Notes under the pieces: generated by a model
What the model was told of the DNA's origin: nothing
The model's database searches: none
Seen by the model: only the letters and a program-made list of their open reading frames with translations
Part shown: positions 1-6,542 of the stretch, piece by piece
How positions within the stretch are numbered: the stretch's first letter is position 1
Layout: every line of letters begins with the position of its first letter
Made by a program: the position numbers and the translations under genes
NCBI GenBank assembly: GCA_018365815.1
Contig: JAGZJH010000047.1
Coordinates: 1 to 12,413 of the forward strand
Origin: Erysipelotrichaceae bacterium
GTDB taxonomy: Bacteria; Bacillota_I; Bacilli_A; Erysipelotrichales; Coprobacillaceae
Direction: 5' to 3'
Length of the DNA stretch: 12,413 nucleotides

Positions 1-83
1 TGTGAAATACTTCTAGCTCCATTTTTATAATCTAAAACTGCTTGTACTTTTTCTTCTATAGAATAATTACTTTTTCTTCCCAT
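1..83 (-). CDS. IS3-family transposase OrfA, N-terminal fragment (cut by window edge)
   Basis: The minus strand from the ATG at 81-83 reads MGRKSNYSIEEKVQAV, then LDYKNGARSIS, and runs off the left edge of the window. This is the usual start of the small helix-turn-helix OrfA protein of IS3-family (IS150-like) insertion sequences. OrfA binds the element's ends and, by programmed frameshifting with OrfB, gives the active transposase. Only 27 codons are visible, so the family call rests on the N-terminal pattern alone. A GGAGG on the minus strand (95-99) lies 11 bases before the ATG and is the ribosome binding site. It sits in one arm of the inverted repeat at 91-145, which would hide it in any transcript entering from the ABC operon. 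Whether the element is complete cannot be judged here. Confidence 0.7.
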   Translation of the reverse strand, partial: MGRKSNYSIEEKVQAVLDYKNGARSIS

Positions 84-90
84 AAGAAAA

Positions 91-145
91 GATTCCTCCA
101 AAGTAAACAACTTTATTTATTTTAGTTGTCTACTTTGGAGGAATC
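91..145. repeat. 22-bp inverted repeat (hairpin) burying the OrfA ribosome binding site
   Basis: GATTCCTCCAAAGTA (91-105) matches TACTTTGGAGGAATC (131-145) perfectly. After one mismatch (106/130), ACAACT (107-112) pairs with AGTTGT (124-129), leaving an 11-base AT-only loop. In minus-strand RNA the 3' arm contains the GGAGG used by the transposase and the 5' arm contains its complement, so read-through transcripts would mask the site. The stem is followed on the minus strand by TTTTCTT, so it could also act as a terminator for the ABC operon, whose last stop codon is at 183-185. Structure is seen directly; both roles are inferred. Confidence 0.75.
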
Positions 146-182
146 ATATCACTTAAATTTTGATAATAGGTTTAAATCTATT

Positions 183-2054
183 TTATTCTAATTCAAATGC
201 TCCGGTATATAATTGATAATATTGACCTCTTTGTTCAATTAACTGATCGTGATTTCCACGTTCAATAATACGCCCATGATCTAATACCATAATAGCATCA
301 GAATTTTGAACAGTAGATAATCTATGAGCGATTACAAATACTGTACGACCATGCATTAATTGATCCATTGCAGTTTGAATAATTGCTTCTGTACGTGTAT
401 CAATACTTGAAGTCGCTTCATCAAGGATTAATACAGGTGGATTAGCAACTGCTGCTCTTGCAATTGAAAGTAATTGGCGTTGACCTTGAGATAAACTAGC
501 TCCATCACCGGTAATGATTGTGTCATAACCTTGAGGTAAATGTCGGATAAATGCATCAGCATTGGCCAATTTAGCAGCTGCATAAACTTCTTCATCAGTG
601 GCATCTAGTTTACCATAACGGATATTGTCTTTAATTGAACCAGTGAATAAATGAGTATCTTGAAGTACAATTCCTAGTGAACGACGTAAATCATCTTTTT
701 TAATTAATTTAATATCAATGCCATCATAAGTAATAGAACCTGAATTAATGTCATAGAAACGATTAATTAAGTTTGTAATTGTAGTTTTACCGGCTCCGGT
801 TGCACCAACGAATGCAATTTTTTGCCCTGGTGAAGCAAATAAATTCATTTGATGTAGAACTATTTTATCTTCATAATAACCAAAATCAACGTTTTCAATA
901 CGAACGTCACCTTTCATTTCTACTAATTCAACTTCGCCATTGGGACGAGGGTGATGCCATGCCCAATGATTAGTGGATTTAGTTGTTTCAACTAATTTAC
1001 CATCAATAACTTCAACATTCACAAGTGTGATAAATCCATTATCAGTTTCAGGTTGTTCATCTAATACTTTAAAGATACGATCAGCACCGGCTAAAGCCAT
1101 GACAATAGAGTTAAATTGTTGTGTAATTTGGTTAATTGGCATATTGAAACTTCTTGTTAATTGTAAAAATGAAGCCAATCCACCAATTGTTAATGAAATG
1201 ATATTAGTAATAGAAAGAAGTGCTCCGGCAATCGCAGTGACACTATATGTTAAATGGCCTAAGTTTACGGCAATAGGTCCCATGAAGTTTGCATAAGTAT
1301 TGGCTTCTTGAACACTTTTAAATAAGTTTTCATTTAACACATCAAATTCTTCTTTTGTATGTTCTTCATGATTGAATACTTTAATGACTTTTTGACCGTC
1401 CATCATTTCTTCAATATAACCATTTAAAATCCCTAAATCTCTTTGTTGACCTTTAAAGTGTTTAGCACTTCGAGTGGCTACATAACTTGAAGCACGTGCC
1501 ATAATAAATACCATGATTAAAGTAATAACAGTTAATTGTGGACTCAATAATAACATAGAAATAAATACGCTTAAAATTGAAATTACCGCATTTAACACTT
1601 GAGGTAAAGTTTGGCTAAGCATTTGGCGTAATGAATCTATATCGTTTGTATAGTGACTCATTAAATCACCATGTGCATTACGATCAAAGTATTTAATTGG
1701 TAAACTTTGCATATGTGTGAACATATCATCACGGATACGTTTTAATGTTCCGTTGGCGACATTAATCATAATACGGTTATATCCATAAGCAGATAAAACC
1801 CCACAAGCATAAATACTAGCAAGTTGCAATAATGCTTTAAGTAACTGTGTAAAACTTACGTTTTGCTGACCGATATAAGGAGTGATATAGTCATCAATTA
1901 ATGTTTGTAGAAACAATGTTCCACGCACGTTCGCTAAAGCACTAATGACAATAAAGATAAACACTGCTAAAAAGTGAAATTTATAATCTTCGTAAACATA
2001 TTTTAAAATACGTAATAAAGAGGCTTTTTTATTAGTTGTTTTATTTTTCATCAT
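183..2054 (-). CDS. ABC multidrug-type exporter half-transporter, consensus-site subunit
   Basis: A 623-aa fused membrane and ATPase half-transporter of the type IV exporter class. Six membrane helices lie within about residues 27-305 and the nucleotide-binding domain within about 385-620. Walker A is GATGAGKT (417-424), the Q-loop Gln is 465, the signature is LSQGQ (521-525), Walker B is VLILDE with the catalytic Glu at 546, and the switch His is 577. These residues make it the subunit carrying the intact catalytic Glu. The LSQGQ signature is typical of the partner that completes the degenerate site in heterodimers such as TM287/288, BmrCD and LmrCD. A linker of about 45 residues before the ATPase domain (about 340-385) is Trp/His-rich (WAWHH). 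The start overlaps the end of the upstream gene by 14 bp; its GGAGGT site lies inside that gene's last codons (AAA GGA GGT), which implies translational coupling. Substrate is unknown; drug or lipid export is a family-based guess. Confidence 0.93.
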   Translation of the reverse strand: MMKNKTTNKKASLLRILKYVYEDYKFHFLAVFIFIVISALANVRGTLFLQTLIDDYITPYIGQQNVSFTQLLKALLQLASIYACGVLSAYGYNRIMINVANGTLKRIRDDMFTHMQSLPIKYFDRNAHGDLMSHYTNDIDSLRQMLSQTLPQVLNAVISILSVFISMLLLSPQLTVITLIMVFIMARASSYVATRSAKHFKGQQRDLGILNGYIEEMMDGQKVIKVFNHEEHTKEEFDVLNENLFKSVQEANTYANFMGPIAVNLGHLTYSVTAIAGALLSITNIISLTIGGLASFLQLTRSFNMPINQITQQFNSIVMALAGADRIFKVLDEQPETDNGFITLVNVEVIDGKLVETTKSTNHWAWHHPRPNGEVELVEMKGDVRIENVDFGYYEDKIVLHQMNLFASPGQKIAFVGATGAGKTTITNLINRFYDINSGSITYDGIDIKLIKKDDLRRSLGIVLQDTHLFTGSIKDNIRYGKLDATDEEVYAAAKLANADAFIRHLPQGYDTIITGDGASLSQGQRQLLSIARAAVANPPVLILDEATSSIDTRTEAIIQTAMDQLMHGRTVFVIAHRLSTVQNSDAIMVLDHGRIIERGNHDQLIEQRGQYYQLYTGAFELE

Positions 2055-3777
2055 CTTGACCTCCTTTTTGTTGAGAATAGTAAACTTCTTGGTAAATTAA
2101 ATTAGATTTTAATAATTCTTCATGTGTACCGACACCGTTAATTTGTCCGTCATCTAATACAATGATCATATCTGAATCTTCAATAGATGGAATACGTTGG
2201 GCGATAATAATTTTAGTTGTATCTGGAATTTCATCTTTAAATGCTTGTCTGATTAATGAATCAGTTTTTGTATCAACTGCACTTGTGGAATCGTCTAAAA
2301 TTAAGATTTTTGGTTTTTTAAGTAAGGCTCTGGCGATACATAATCTTTGTTTTTGGCCACCTGAAACGTTAGTTCCACCTTGATCTAGTACAGTCTCGTA
2401 TTTATCTTTAAATGTTTGAACAAATTCATCAGCTTGTGCTAATTTAGAAGCTTTGATGATTTCTTCATCAGTGGCATGGTCATTCCCCCATTTTAAATTT
2501 TCTTTAATAGTTCCAGAGAAAAGAACATTTTTTTGTAATACCATAGCAACTGAGTTACGTAATGTTTCAATATCATACTCTTTAACATTATGTCCACCAA
2601 CTAAGATTTCTCCACGAGTAGTATCATAAAGTCTTGGAATTAATTGAACTAATGTTGTTTTAGCACTACCTGTTCCTCCAATAATTCCAATTGTTGAACC
2701 GGATTTGATATTTAAGTTAATATCTTTAAGATTTAAATTACTTACATCATTGTTGTAATTAAAATCAACATGATTAAATACAATAGAACCATCATTTACT
2801 TCATATAATGGGTGATCGTTATTAGCTAATGTACTTTTTTCATCTAATACTTCGATAATACGTTCTGCAGAGGCTTTAGACATAACAATCATTACAAACG
2901 CCATTGAAATCATCATTAAGGAATTTAAAATTTGCATAACATAAGTAAATAAAGACATTAATTGACCTGTTGACATTGTATTGCTAACAACTAAATGAGC
3001 CCCAAACCATGAAATAAGCAGGATACTTGTATAGATACTAAATTGCATAATTGGGTTATTGAAGGCTAAGATTTTTTCAGCATTAATTGAATAGTTGTAT
3101 AATTCCTGAGTTGCACCAGTGAATTTTTGAGTTTCATAATCTTCACGAACAAACGACTTAACTGTGCGAATAGCAGTTAAATTTTCTTGTACGACTTGGT
3201 TAACTAAGTCATATTTTTTAAACATTTTCATGAAATTTGGATGTGCTTTTGTCATAATAATGTAAAGTGAAACTCCCAAAAATGGAATAACTACAGCAAA
3301 TATTAAAGTTAATTGCGGACTAATAGAAAAAACCATAAATAATGCAAAGATTAACATTATAGGAGCTCTGACTAATGTACGGATAATTTGCATATAAGCC
3401 ATTTGAACATTTGTAACATCAGTAGTTAAACGTGTCACTAATGAAGATGTTGAAAATTTATCAATGTTTGCAAAAGAAAAGTTTTGAATGTTGTAATACA
3501 TTGATTTTCTTAAGTTTTTTGATAAACCGGCAGATGCAATAGCCGCATGGCGTCCTGATATCATTCCAAAAAATAATGATAACAGTGCCATAACAATCAT
3601 CATGATCCCTACACGGATAACATAATTTACATCGTTTTTATTTAAACCATTATCAATAATGGCAGCCATTGCCATTGGGATTAATACGTCCATCAATACT
3701 TCAAAAGTGACAAATATTGGGGCAAGTATTGAATTCTTTTTATATTCTTTGATTTGGCTTGCAAGTTTTTTAATCAT
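2041..3777 (-). CDS. ABC multidrug-type exporter half-transporter, degenerate-site subunit
   Basis: A 578-aa half-transporter, partner of the next gene in the operon. The membrane domain spans about residues 15-300 (six helices) and the ATPase domain about 330-570. Walker A is GGTGSAKT (367-374, the usual GxGK changed to GSAK). The Q-loop Gln is 415, the signature VSGGQ (471-475) and Walker B ILILDD, in which Asp 496 replaces the catalytic Glu. The switch position is Gln 527 instead of His. Loss of both Glu and His is the hallmark of the degenerate-site subunit in heterodimeric exporters (TM287, BmrC, LmrC types), where ATP is bound but hardly hydrolysed. Start ATG at 3777 follows a GGAG site by a few bases and lies 25 bp after the MarR stop with no terminator, so the three genes should be cotranscribed. 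The specific substrate cannot be read from the sequence. Confidence 0.93.
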   Translation of the reverse strand: MIKKLASQIKEYKKNSILAPIFVTFEVLMDVLIPMAMAAIIDNGLNKNDVNYVIRVGIMMIVMALLSLFFGMISGRHAAIASAGLSKNLRKSMYYNIQNFSFANIDKFSTSSLVTRLTTDVTNVQMAYMQIIRTLVRAPIMLIFALFMVFSISPQLTLIFAVVIPFLGVSLYIIMTKAHPNFMKMFKKYDLVNQVVQENLTAIRTVKSFVREDYETQKFTGATQELYNYSINAEKILAFNNPIMQFSIYTSILLISWFGAHLVVSNTMSTGQLMSLFTYVMQILNSLMMISMAFVMIVMSKASAERIIEVLDEKSTLANNDHPLYEVNDGSIVFNHVDFNYNNDVSNLNLKDINLNIKSGSTIGIIGGTGSAKTTLVQLIPRLYDTTRGEILVGGHNVKEYDIETLRNSVAMVLQKNVLFSGTIKENLKWGNDHATDEEIIKASKLAQADEFVQTFKDKYETVLDQGGTNVSGGQKQRLCIARALLKKPKILILDDSTSAVDTKTDSLIRQAFKDEIPDTTKIIIAQRIPSIEDSDMIIVLDDGQINGVGTHEELLKSNLIYQEVYYSQQKGGQDDEK

Positions 3778-3802
3778 AAAATTCTCCTTTCATATATCTA
3801 TA

Positions 3803-4231
3803 TTAAACTATTTTGGCAGTGGAAATCAGACGATCCATAATTTTCTTAAATTGTACATATTCCTCCTTAGATAAAGCCTCGTGAAATTCTTCTTCAACTT
3901 CGTTCAATATTTCAATGACTTGGTCGTGGATTTTTATTGCTTTAGGTGTTAAGATAATTTTTTTAAGACGAGCATCTTGATTAACACTTTCTCTCATGAT
4001 TAAATCATTCTTTTCCATTGTTTGAAGTAAACTTGTGACAGATGAACGACGAATATTAAATTCTTCTTCAATATCACGCTGAAAAATATCGCGTTTTTGG
4101 CTCTCCATAAAAATAAATCCAATAATTCGGCTTTGTTTTGAAGTAATGGATAAAGAAGATGTACGCATATTCACTTTTCGGCGAATTAAATTATTTAAGA
4201 TGGAAACGTCTTTTCCAATATGGTAATTCAT
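3803..4231 (-). CDS. MarR-family transcriptional regulator of the ABC exporter operon
   Basis: A 142-aa winged-helix protein, the normal length for MarR. The DNA-binding domain covers about residues 30-96. The recognition helix region is RRSSVTSLLQTMEKNDLI (61-78), followed by the wing RESVNQDARLKKIILT (80-95) with the family's conserved D-x-R and I-x-LT pattern. The flanking helices (1-30 and 97-140) would form the dimer interface. MarR proteins usually repress their own operon and release DNA on binding a small phenolic or drug-like ligand. The start at 4231 has an AAGGAGGG site (4236-4243) at good spacing. The gene is first in the operon with both ABC subunits, and a palindrome sits at the predicted transcription start (4246-4261), which supports autoregulation. 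The ligand is unknown. Confidence 0.92.
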   Translation of the reverse strand: MNYHIGKDVSILNNLIRRKVNMRTSSLSITSKQSRIIGFIFMESQKRDIFQRDIEEEFNIRRSSVTSLLQTMEKNDLIMRESVNQDARLKKIILTPKAIKIHDQVIEILNEVEEEFHEALSKEEYVQFKKIMDRLISTAKIV

Positions 4232-4245
4232 ATTTCCCTCCTTAT

Positions 4246-4261
4246 TGTTAGAATTCTAACA
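4246..4261. promoter_or_regulatory. Candidate MarR operator: 16-bp perfect palindrome with an extra half-site
   Basis: TGTTAGAATTCTAACA is a perfect 16-bp palindrome located 15 bases before the MarR start codon, over the predicted transcription start. Its right half continues as a tandem 10-mer: ATTCTAACAT (4253-4262) is followed at once by ATTCTAGCAT (4263-4272), 9 of 10 identical, and the second copy contains the -10 box. Bound regulator would block polymerase. Palindrome and repeat are seen; the assignment to MarR rests on position and on the known 16-20 bp palindromic sites of the family. Confidence 0.75.
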
Positions 4262-4262
4262 T

Positions 4263-4291
4263 ATTCTAGCATTAAACAAATAGTATGTCAA
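4263..4291 (-). promoter_or_regulatory. SigA-type promoter of the marR-ABC-ABC operon
   Basis: On the minus strand TTGACA (4286-4291) is followed after exactly 17 bases by TAGAAT (4263-4268), a near-consensus vegetative promoter. The start point should fall near 4256, inside the palindromic operator. The -35 box lies in the left arm of the larger inverted repeat at 4281-4325. Confidence 0.8.
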
Positions 4292-4325
4292 TAAACTATT
4301 TTGAAAAAAGTTTATTGACATACTA
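4281..4325. repeat. 17-bp perfect inverted repeat between the divergent marR and GH1 genes
   Basis: TAGTATGTCAATAAACT (4281-4297) and AGTTTATTGACATACTA (4309-4325) are exact reverse complements around an 11-base centre ATTTTGAAAAA, which is itself nearly self-complementary. The left arm carries the -35 box of the marR promoter; the right arm carries a mirror TTGACA on the plus strand, but no good -10 box follows it. A smaller palindrome CTAAAA-GTA-TTTTAG (4323-4337) abuts it. It could be an operator for a second regulator, or a small mobile-element remnant. It lies upstream of the marR transcription start, so it is not a leader structure for that operon. Confidence 0.75.
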
Positions 4326-4478
4326 AAAGTATTTTAGAACGTTTATTTTAAATGATAAGGACATAATTAGTAAATATATGCTTTTTATTTTCAAACTATG
4401 AAAGTAATTTCTTAATTTGTAAATCATTAATCACTATACAAATAATATTATATAATAACCATTAGGAGGAATTTGACT

Positions 4479-5933
4479 ATGGAACATAAAATTATTAAAG
4501 GCTTTCCAAGTGATTTTTTGTGGGGAGCAAGTACATCTAGTGCACAAGTTGAAGGTGGATTTGATGAAGATGGACGTGGTTTATCAATTTGGGACGTTAA
4601 ACCATTAAACAAAGGCACTTGTTCATTTCATTATGCAAGTGATTTTTACCATCATTATAAAGAAGATATTGCATTAATGGCTGAAATGGGATTTAAAGCA
4701 TATCGTATGTCTATTTCATGGAGCCGTATTTTACCTACTGGTGAAGGAGAAGTTAATTTAAAAGGAATTGAGTTTTACAAAAATGTATTTAATGAATGTC
4801 ATAAGTATGGTATTGAACCGATTGTTACAATTTTCCACTTTGATTTACCTCTTGCTTTAAATGAAAAATATGGTGGGTGGTCAAACCGTATTTTAATTGA
4901 TAAGTATGTAGAATATTGTCGAGTGTTATTTGAAAATTACAAGGATGATGTGAAATACTGGTTAACATTTAATGAACAAAATATGTTAATATTCTTTGGA
5001 GCAGTGGATATGACGGGAGTTAAAACTGAGGTGCAAAGTTTAAATAAATTATATAATGAAGCACATATTCAATTAGTGGCACAGGCAAAAGCGATTCATT
5101 TATGTCATGAAATGTGCCCTAATGCGAAAATCGGACCAGCTCCTAATATTACAACTTCATATCCAGCTTCTTCAAGTCCACAAGATTATGTAGCAGCTTT
5201 AAATATGGACGATTTAAGAAATAATTTTTATTTAGATGCTTTAGTTTTTGGACGTTATCCTCAAAGTGTTTATCGTTATTTTGAATTAAATGATGTTCAT
5301 ATCGATGCCTTAGAGGGTGATTTTGAATGTATGGAAACTTGTCACCCTGATTTTATCGGATTTAATTGTTATGGTAATGATACGACTGAATTTTTAGAAT
5401 ACTATGATTTAGATTTATCTGATATGTTAAAGGCGGATAATCGTGAGTTAAGTTATTTAATGAAACTGATGGAAAAACCGGGTATTGGAAAATCTATTGC
5501 AAATGATAAGTTTATGATTGGAAAAGATGGTCATCGCTTCGATGCCTATTGTATTCGAGTGACAGCAAGACGTTTAACAGAACGTTATCATTTACCTTTA
5601 ATTATTACTGAAAATGGTTATGGTCGACCAGATGTATTAGAAAAAGATGGACGTATTCATGATGATTATCGTATTGAGCATTTAAGAGAAATGATTAAAC
5701 AAATGAAATTAGGAATTGAAGAAGGAGCAATGTTATTTGGATATTGTCCATGGAGTGCGATTGATTTAGTTTCAACACGTGAGGGAATTACAAAACGTTA
5801 TGGTTTTGTTTATGTAGAACGTGATGAAGATGATACCAAAGCAAAAGATGCACCAATGAAACGTTATCGTAAAGATTCATTTTATTGGTATAAACAAGTG
5901 ATTGCGACTAATGGCGAAGATTTAGGTGAATAA
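4479..5933 (+). CDS. GH1 6-phospho-beta-glucosidase
   Basis: A 484-aa glycoside hydrolase family 1 enzyme of full family length that would cleave 6-phospho-beta-glucosides (from cellobiose, salicin or arbutin imported by a PTS) to glucose-6-phosphate in the cytoplasm. The GH1 N-terminal signature FLWGASTSSAQVEGG is at 13-27. The acid/base Glu is 166 in TFNEQN, where most members have NEP. The nucleophile is Glu 378 in ITENG. The phosphate-binding set Ser 432, Lys 439, Tyr 441 in DLVSTREGITKRYGFVYV marks the phospho-enzyme subgroup rather than plain beta-glucosidases. I start at ATG 4479 because AGGAGG (4464-4469) is 9 bases upstream; the in-frame TTG at 4473 is too close to it. No PTS transporter gene lies next to it, so the sugar must be imported by a system elsewhere. 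A TATAAT at 4451-4456 is the only promoter-like element close by, without a clear -35. Confidence 0.92.
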   Translation: MEHKIIKGFPSDFLWGASTSSAQVEGGFDEDGRGLSIWDVKPLNKGTCSFHYASDFYHHYKEDIALMAEMGFKAYRMSISWSRILPTGEGEVNLKGIEFYKNVFNECHKYGIEPIVTIFHFDLPLALNEKYGGWSNRILIDKYVEYCRVLFENYKDDVKYWLTFNEQNMLIFFGAVDMTGVKTEVQSLNKLYNEAHIQLVAQAKAIHLCHEMCPNAKIGPAPNITTSYPASSSPQDYVAALNMDDLRNNFYLDALVFGRYPQSVYRYFELNDVHIDALEGDFECMETCHPDFIGFNCYGNDTTEFLEYYDLDLSDMLKADNRELSYLMKLMEKPGIGKSIANDKFMIGKDGHRFDAYCIRVTARRLTERYHLPLIITENGYGRPDVLEKDGRIHDDYRIEHLREMIKQMKLGIEEGAMLFGYCPWSAIDLVSTREGITKRYGFVYVERDEDDTKAKDAPMKRYRKDSFYWYKQVIATNGEDLGE

Positions 5934-5947
5934 AATATTATAAACTC

Positions 5948-5986
5948 AAAAACTCTCTTTACTATTAAACACTAAAGAGAGTTTTT
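5948..5986. terminator. Bidirectional rho-independent terminator
   Basis: AAAAACTCTCTTTA (5948-5961) and TAAAGAGAGTTTTT (5973-5986) form a perfect 14-bp stem with an 11-base loop, ending in a T-run on both strands. It lies between the convergent ends of the GH1 gene (5933) and the RDD gene (6003) and can serve both. Confidence 0.88.
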
Positions 5987-6002
5987 GTCTATTAAGTAGT
6001 TA

Positions 6003-6422
6003 TTATAAATAAGTGACAGTTGTTTGACAAATTGTATCATGTAACCAATAAGTATGTTTAGGAAATGGGCTAAATAATTGATATAATTTTAAAACAATTG
6101 CATAGGGAATAAAAACAATCGCTAAACTATATTTAAAAACGACCTCTCTAACAAAATTATCAAAGAATGTTAAAGGGGTGTGATCTTGACGTATGGTTTT
6201 AATATTTAAACACATTTTACCAAGTGTTTGTCCTTGTTTAATAGTAGGTAAGTAAATTAGAAGAAAAAATATCGAAGCTAAGGTACATATAATCATTAAA
6301 TAGGCATGGAGTAGATTCAGTTCAAAGATAGAGATTTGAAATGTAAAGGCAATTAATAATAATAAGGATAATGTGGTCAAAAGATCAATAAGATAAGCTA
6401 GTATTCTTTTAATCGTTAGCAT
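6003..6422 (-). CDS. RDD-family integral membrane protein
   Basis: A 139-aa protein of the RDD family, small membrane proteins of mostly unknown role (some are linked to Na+/H+ exchange or osmotic stress). The family pattern is visible: Arg 6 and Asp 13 in RILAYLID at the start of the first helix, the loop motif QGQTLGK (63-69), and His-Asp 128-129 in the C-terminal LHDTICQTTVT. Hydrophobic segments lie at about 7-28, 36-58 and 94-113. The ATG at 6420-6422 has a GGAGG seven bases upstream. It is a single gene, divergent from the DUF11 gene and convergent with the GH1 gene, so context does not suggest a function. Confidence 0.85.
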   Translation of the reverse strand: MLTIKRILAYLIDLLTTLSLLLLIAFTFQISIFELNLLHAYLMIICTLASIFFLLIYLPTIKQGQTLGKMCLNIKTIRQDHTPLTFFDNFVREVVFKYSLAIVFIPYAIVLKLYQLFSPFPKHTYWLHDTICQTTVTYL

Positions 6423-6542
6423 TTTTTATCCTCCTTTTAAAATTAGTTTGTGTTAAATTGTTGAGAATATGTCGATAAGTTGTCTAATGTCTTATTCATC
6501 TTCATTTTAAATACATATTATAGAATAAAAGGAGGTGGAAAT

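Larger units (their letters stand above)
1..145 (-). mobile_element. Edge of an IS3-family insertion sequence
   Basis: The OrfA start at 83 followed directly by a long inverted repeat (91-145) marks one end of an insertion sequence lying mostly left of the window, just downstream of the ABC exporter operon. The exact terminal base cannot be fixed, because neither the other end nor the target-site duplication is visible. The outer arm of the repeat (124-145) may be part of the element, a copy of the same end left by an earlier event, or flanking DNA. The ABC gene ending at 183 is intact, so the insertion did not damage it. Confidence 0.5.

Noticed and set aside
973..1296. Rightward open frame opposite the 623-aa ABC gene
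   Set aside because: It lies wholly antisense to a gene with full ABC motifs, has no ribosome binding site and no recognisable protein pattern. The rightward frames at 2162-2383 and 3659-3874 are rejected for the same reasons.
4332..4348. Possible catabolite-response (cre) element before the GH1 gene, around AGAACGTTTA
   Set aside because: It matches the cre consensus at only about half the key positions.
4473..4478. TTG start for the GH1 gene
   Set aside because: It lies only three bases after AGGAGG, too close, while ATG 4479 has normal spacing.
6514..6522. SigK-like -10 (CATATTATA) before the DUF11 gene, suggesting sporulation control
   Set aside because: No AC-type -35 lies at the required distance, and such AT-rich matches are common by chance here.
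6480..6542. Upstream start for the DUF11 gene giving a hydrophobic N-terminus that could pass as a signal peptide
   Set aside because: No ribosome binding site precedes it, and the strong AAGGAGGTG would lie inside the coding region, directly before the better ATG at 6543.
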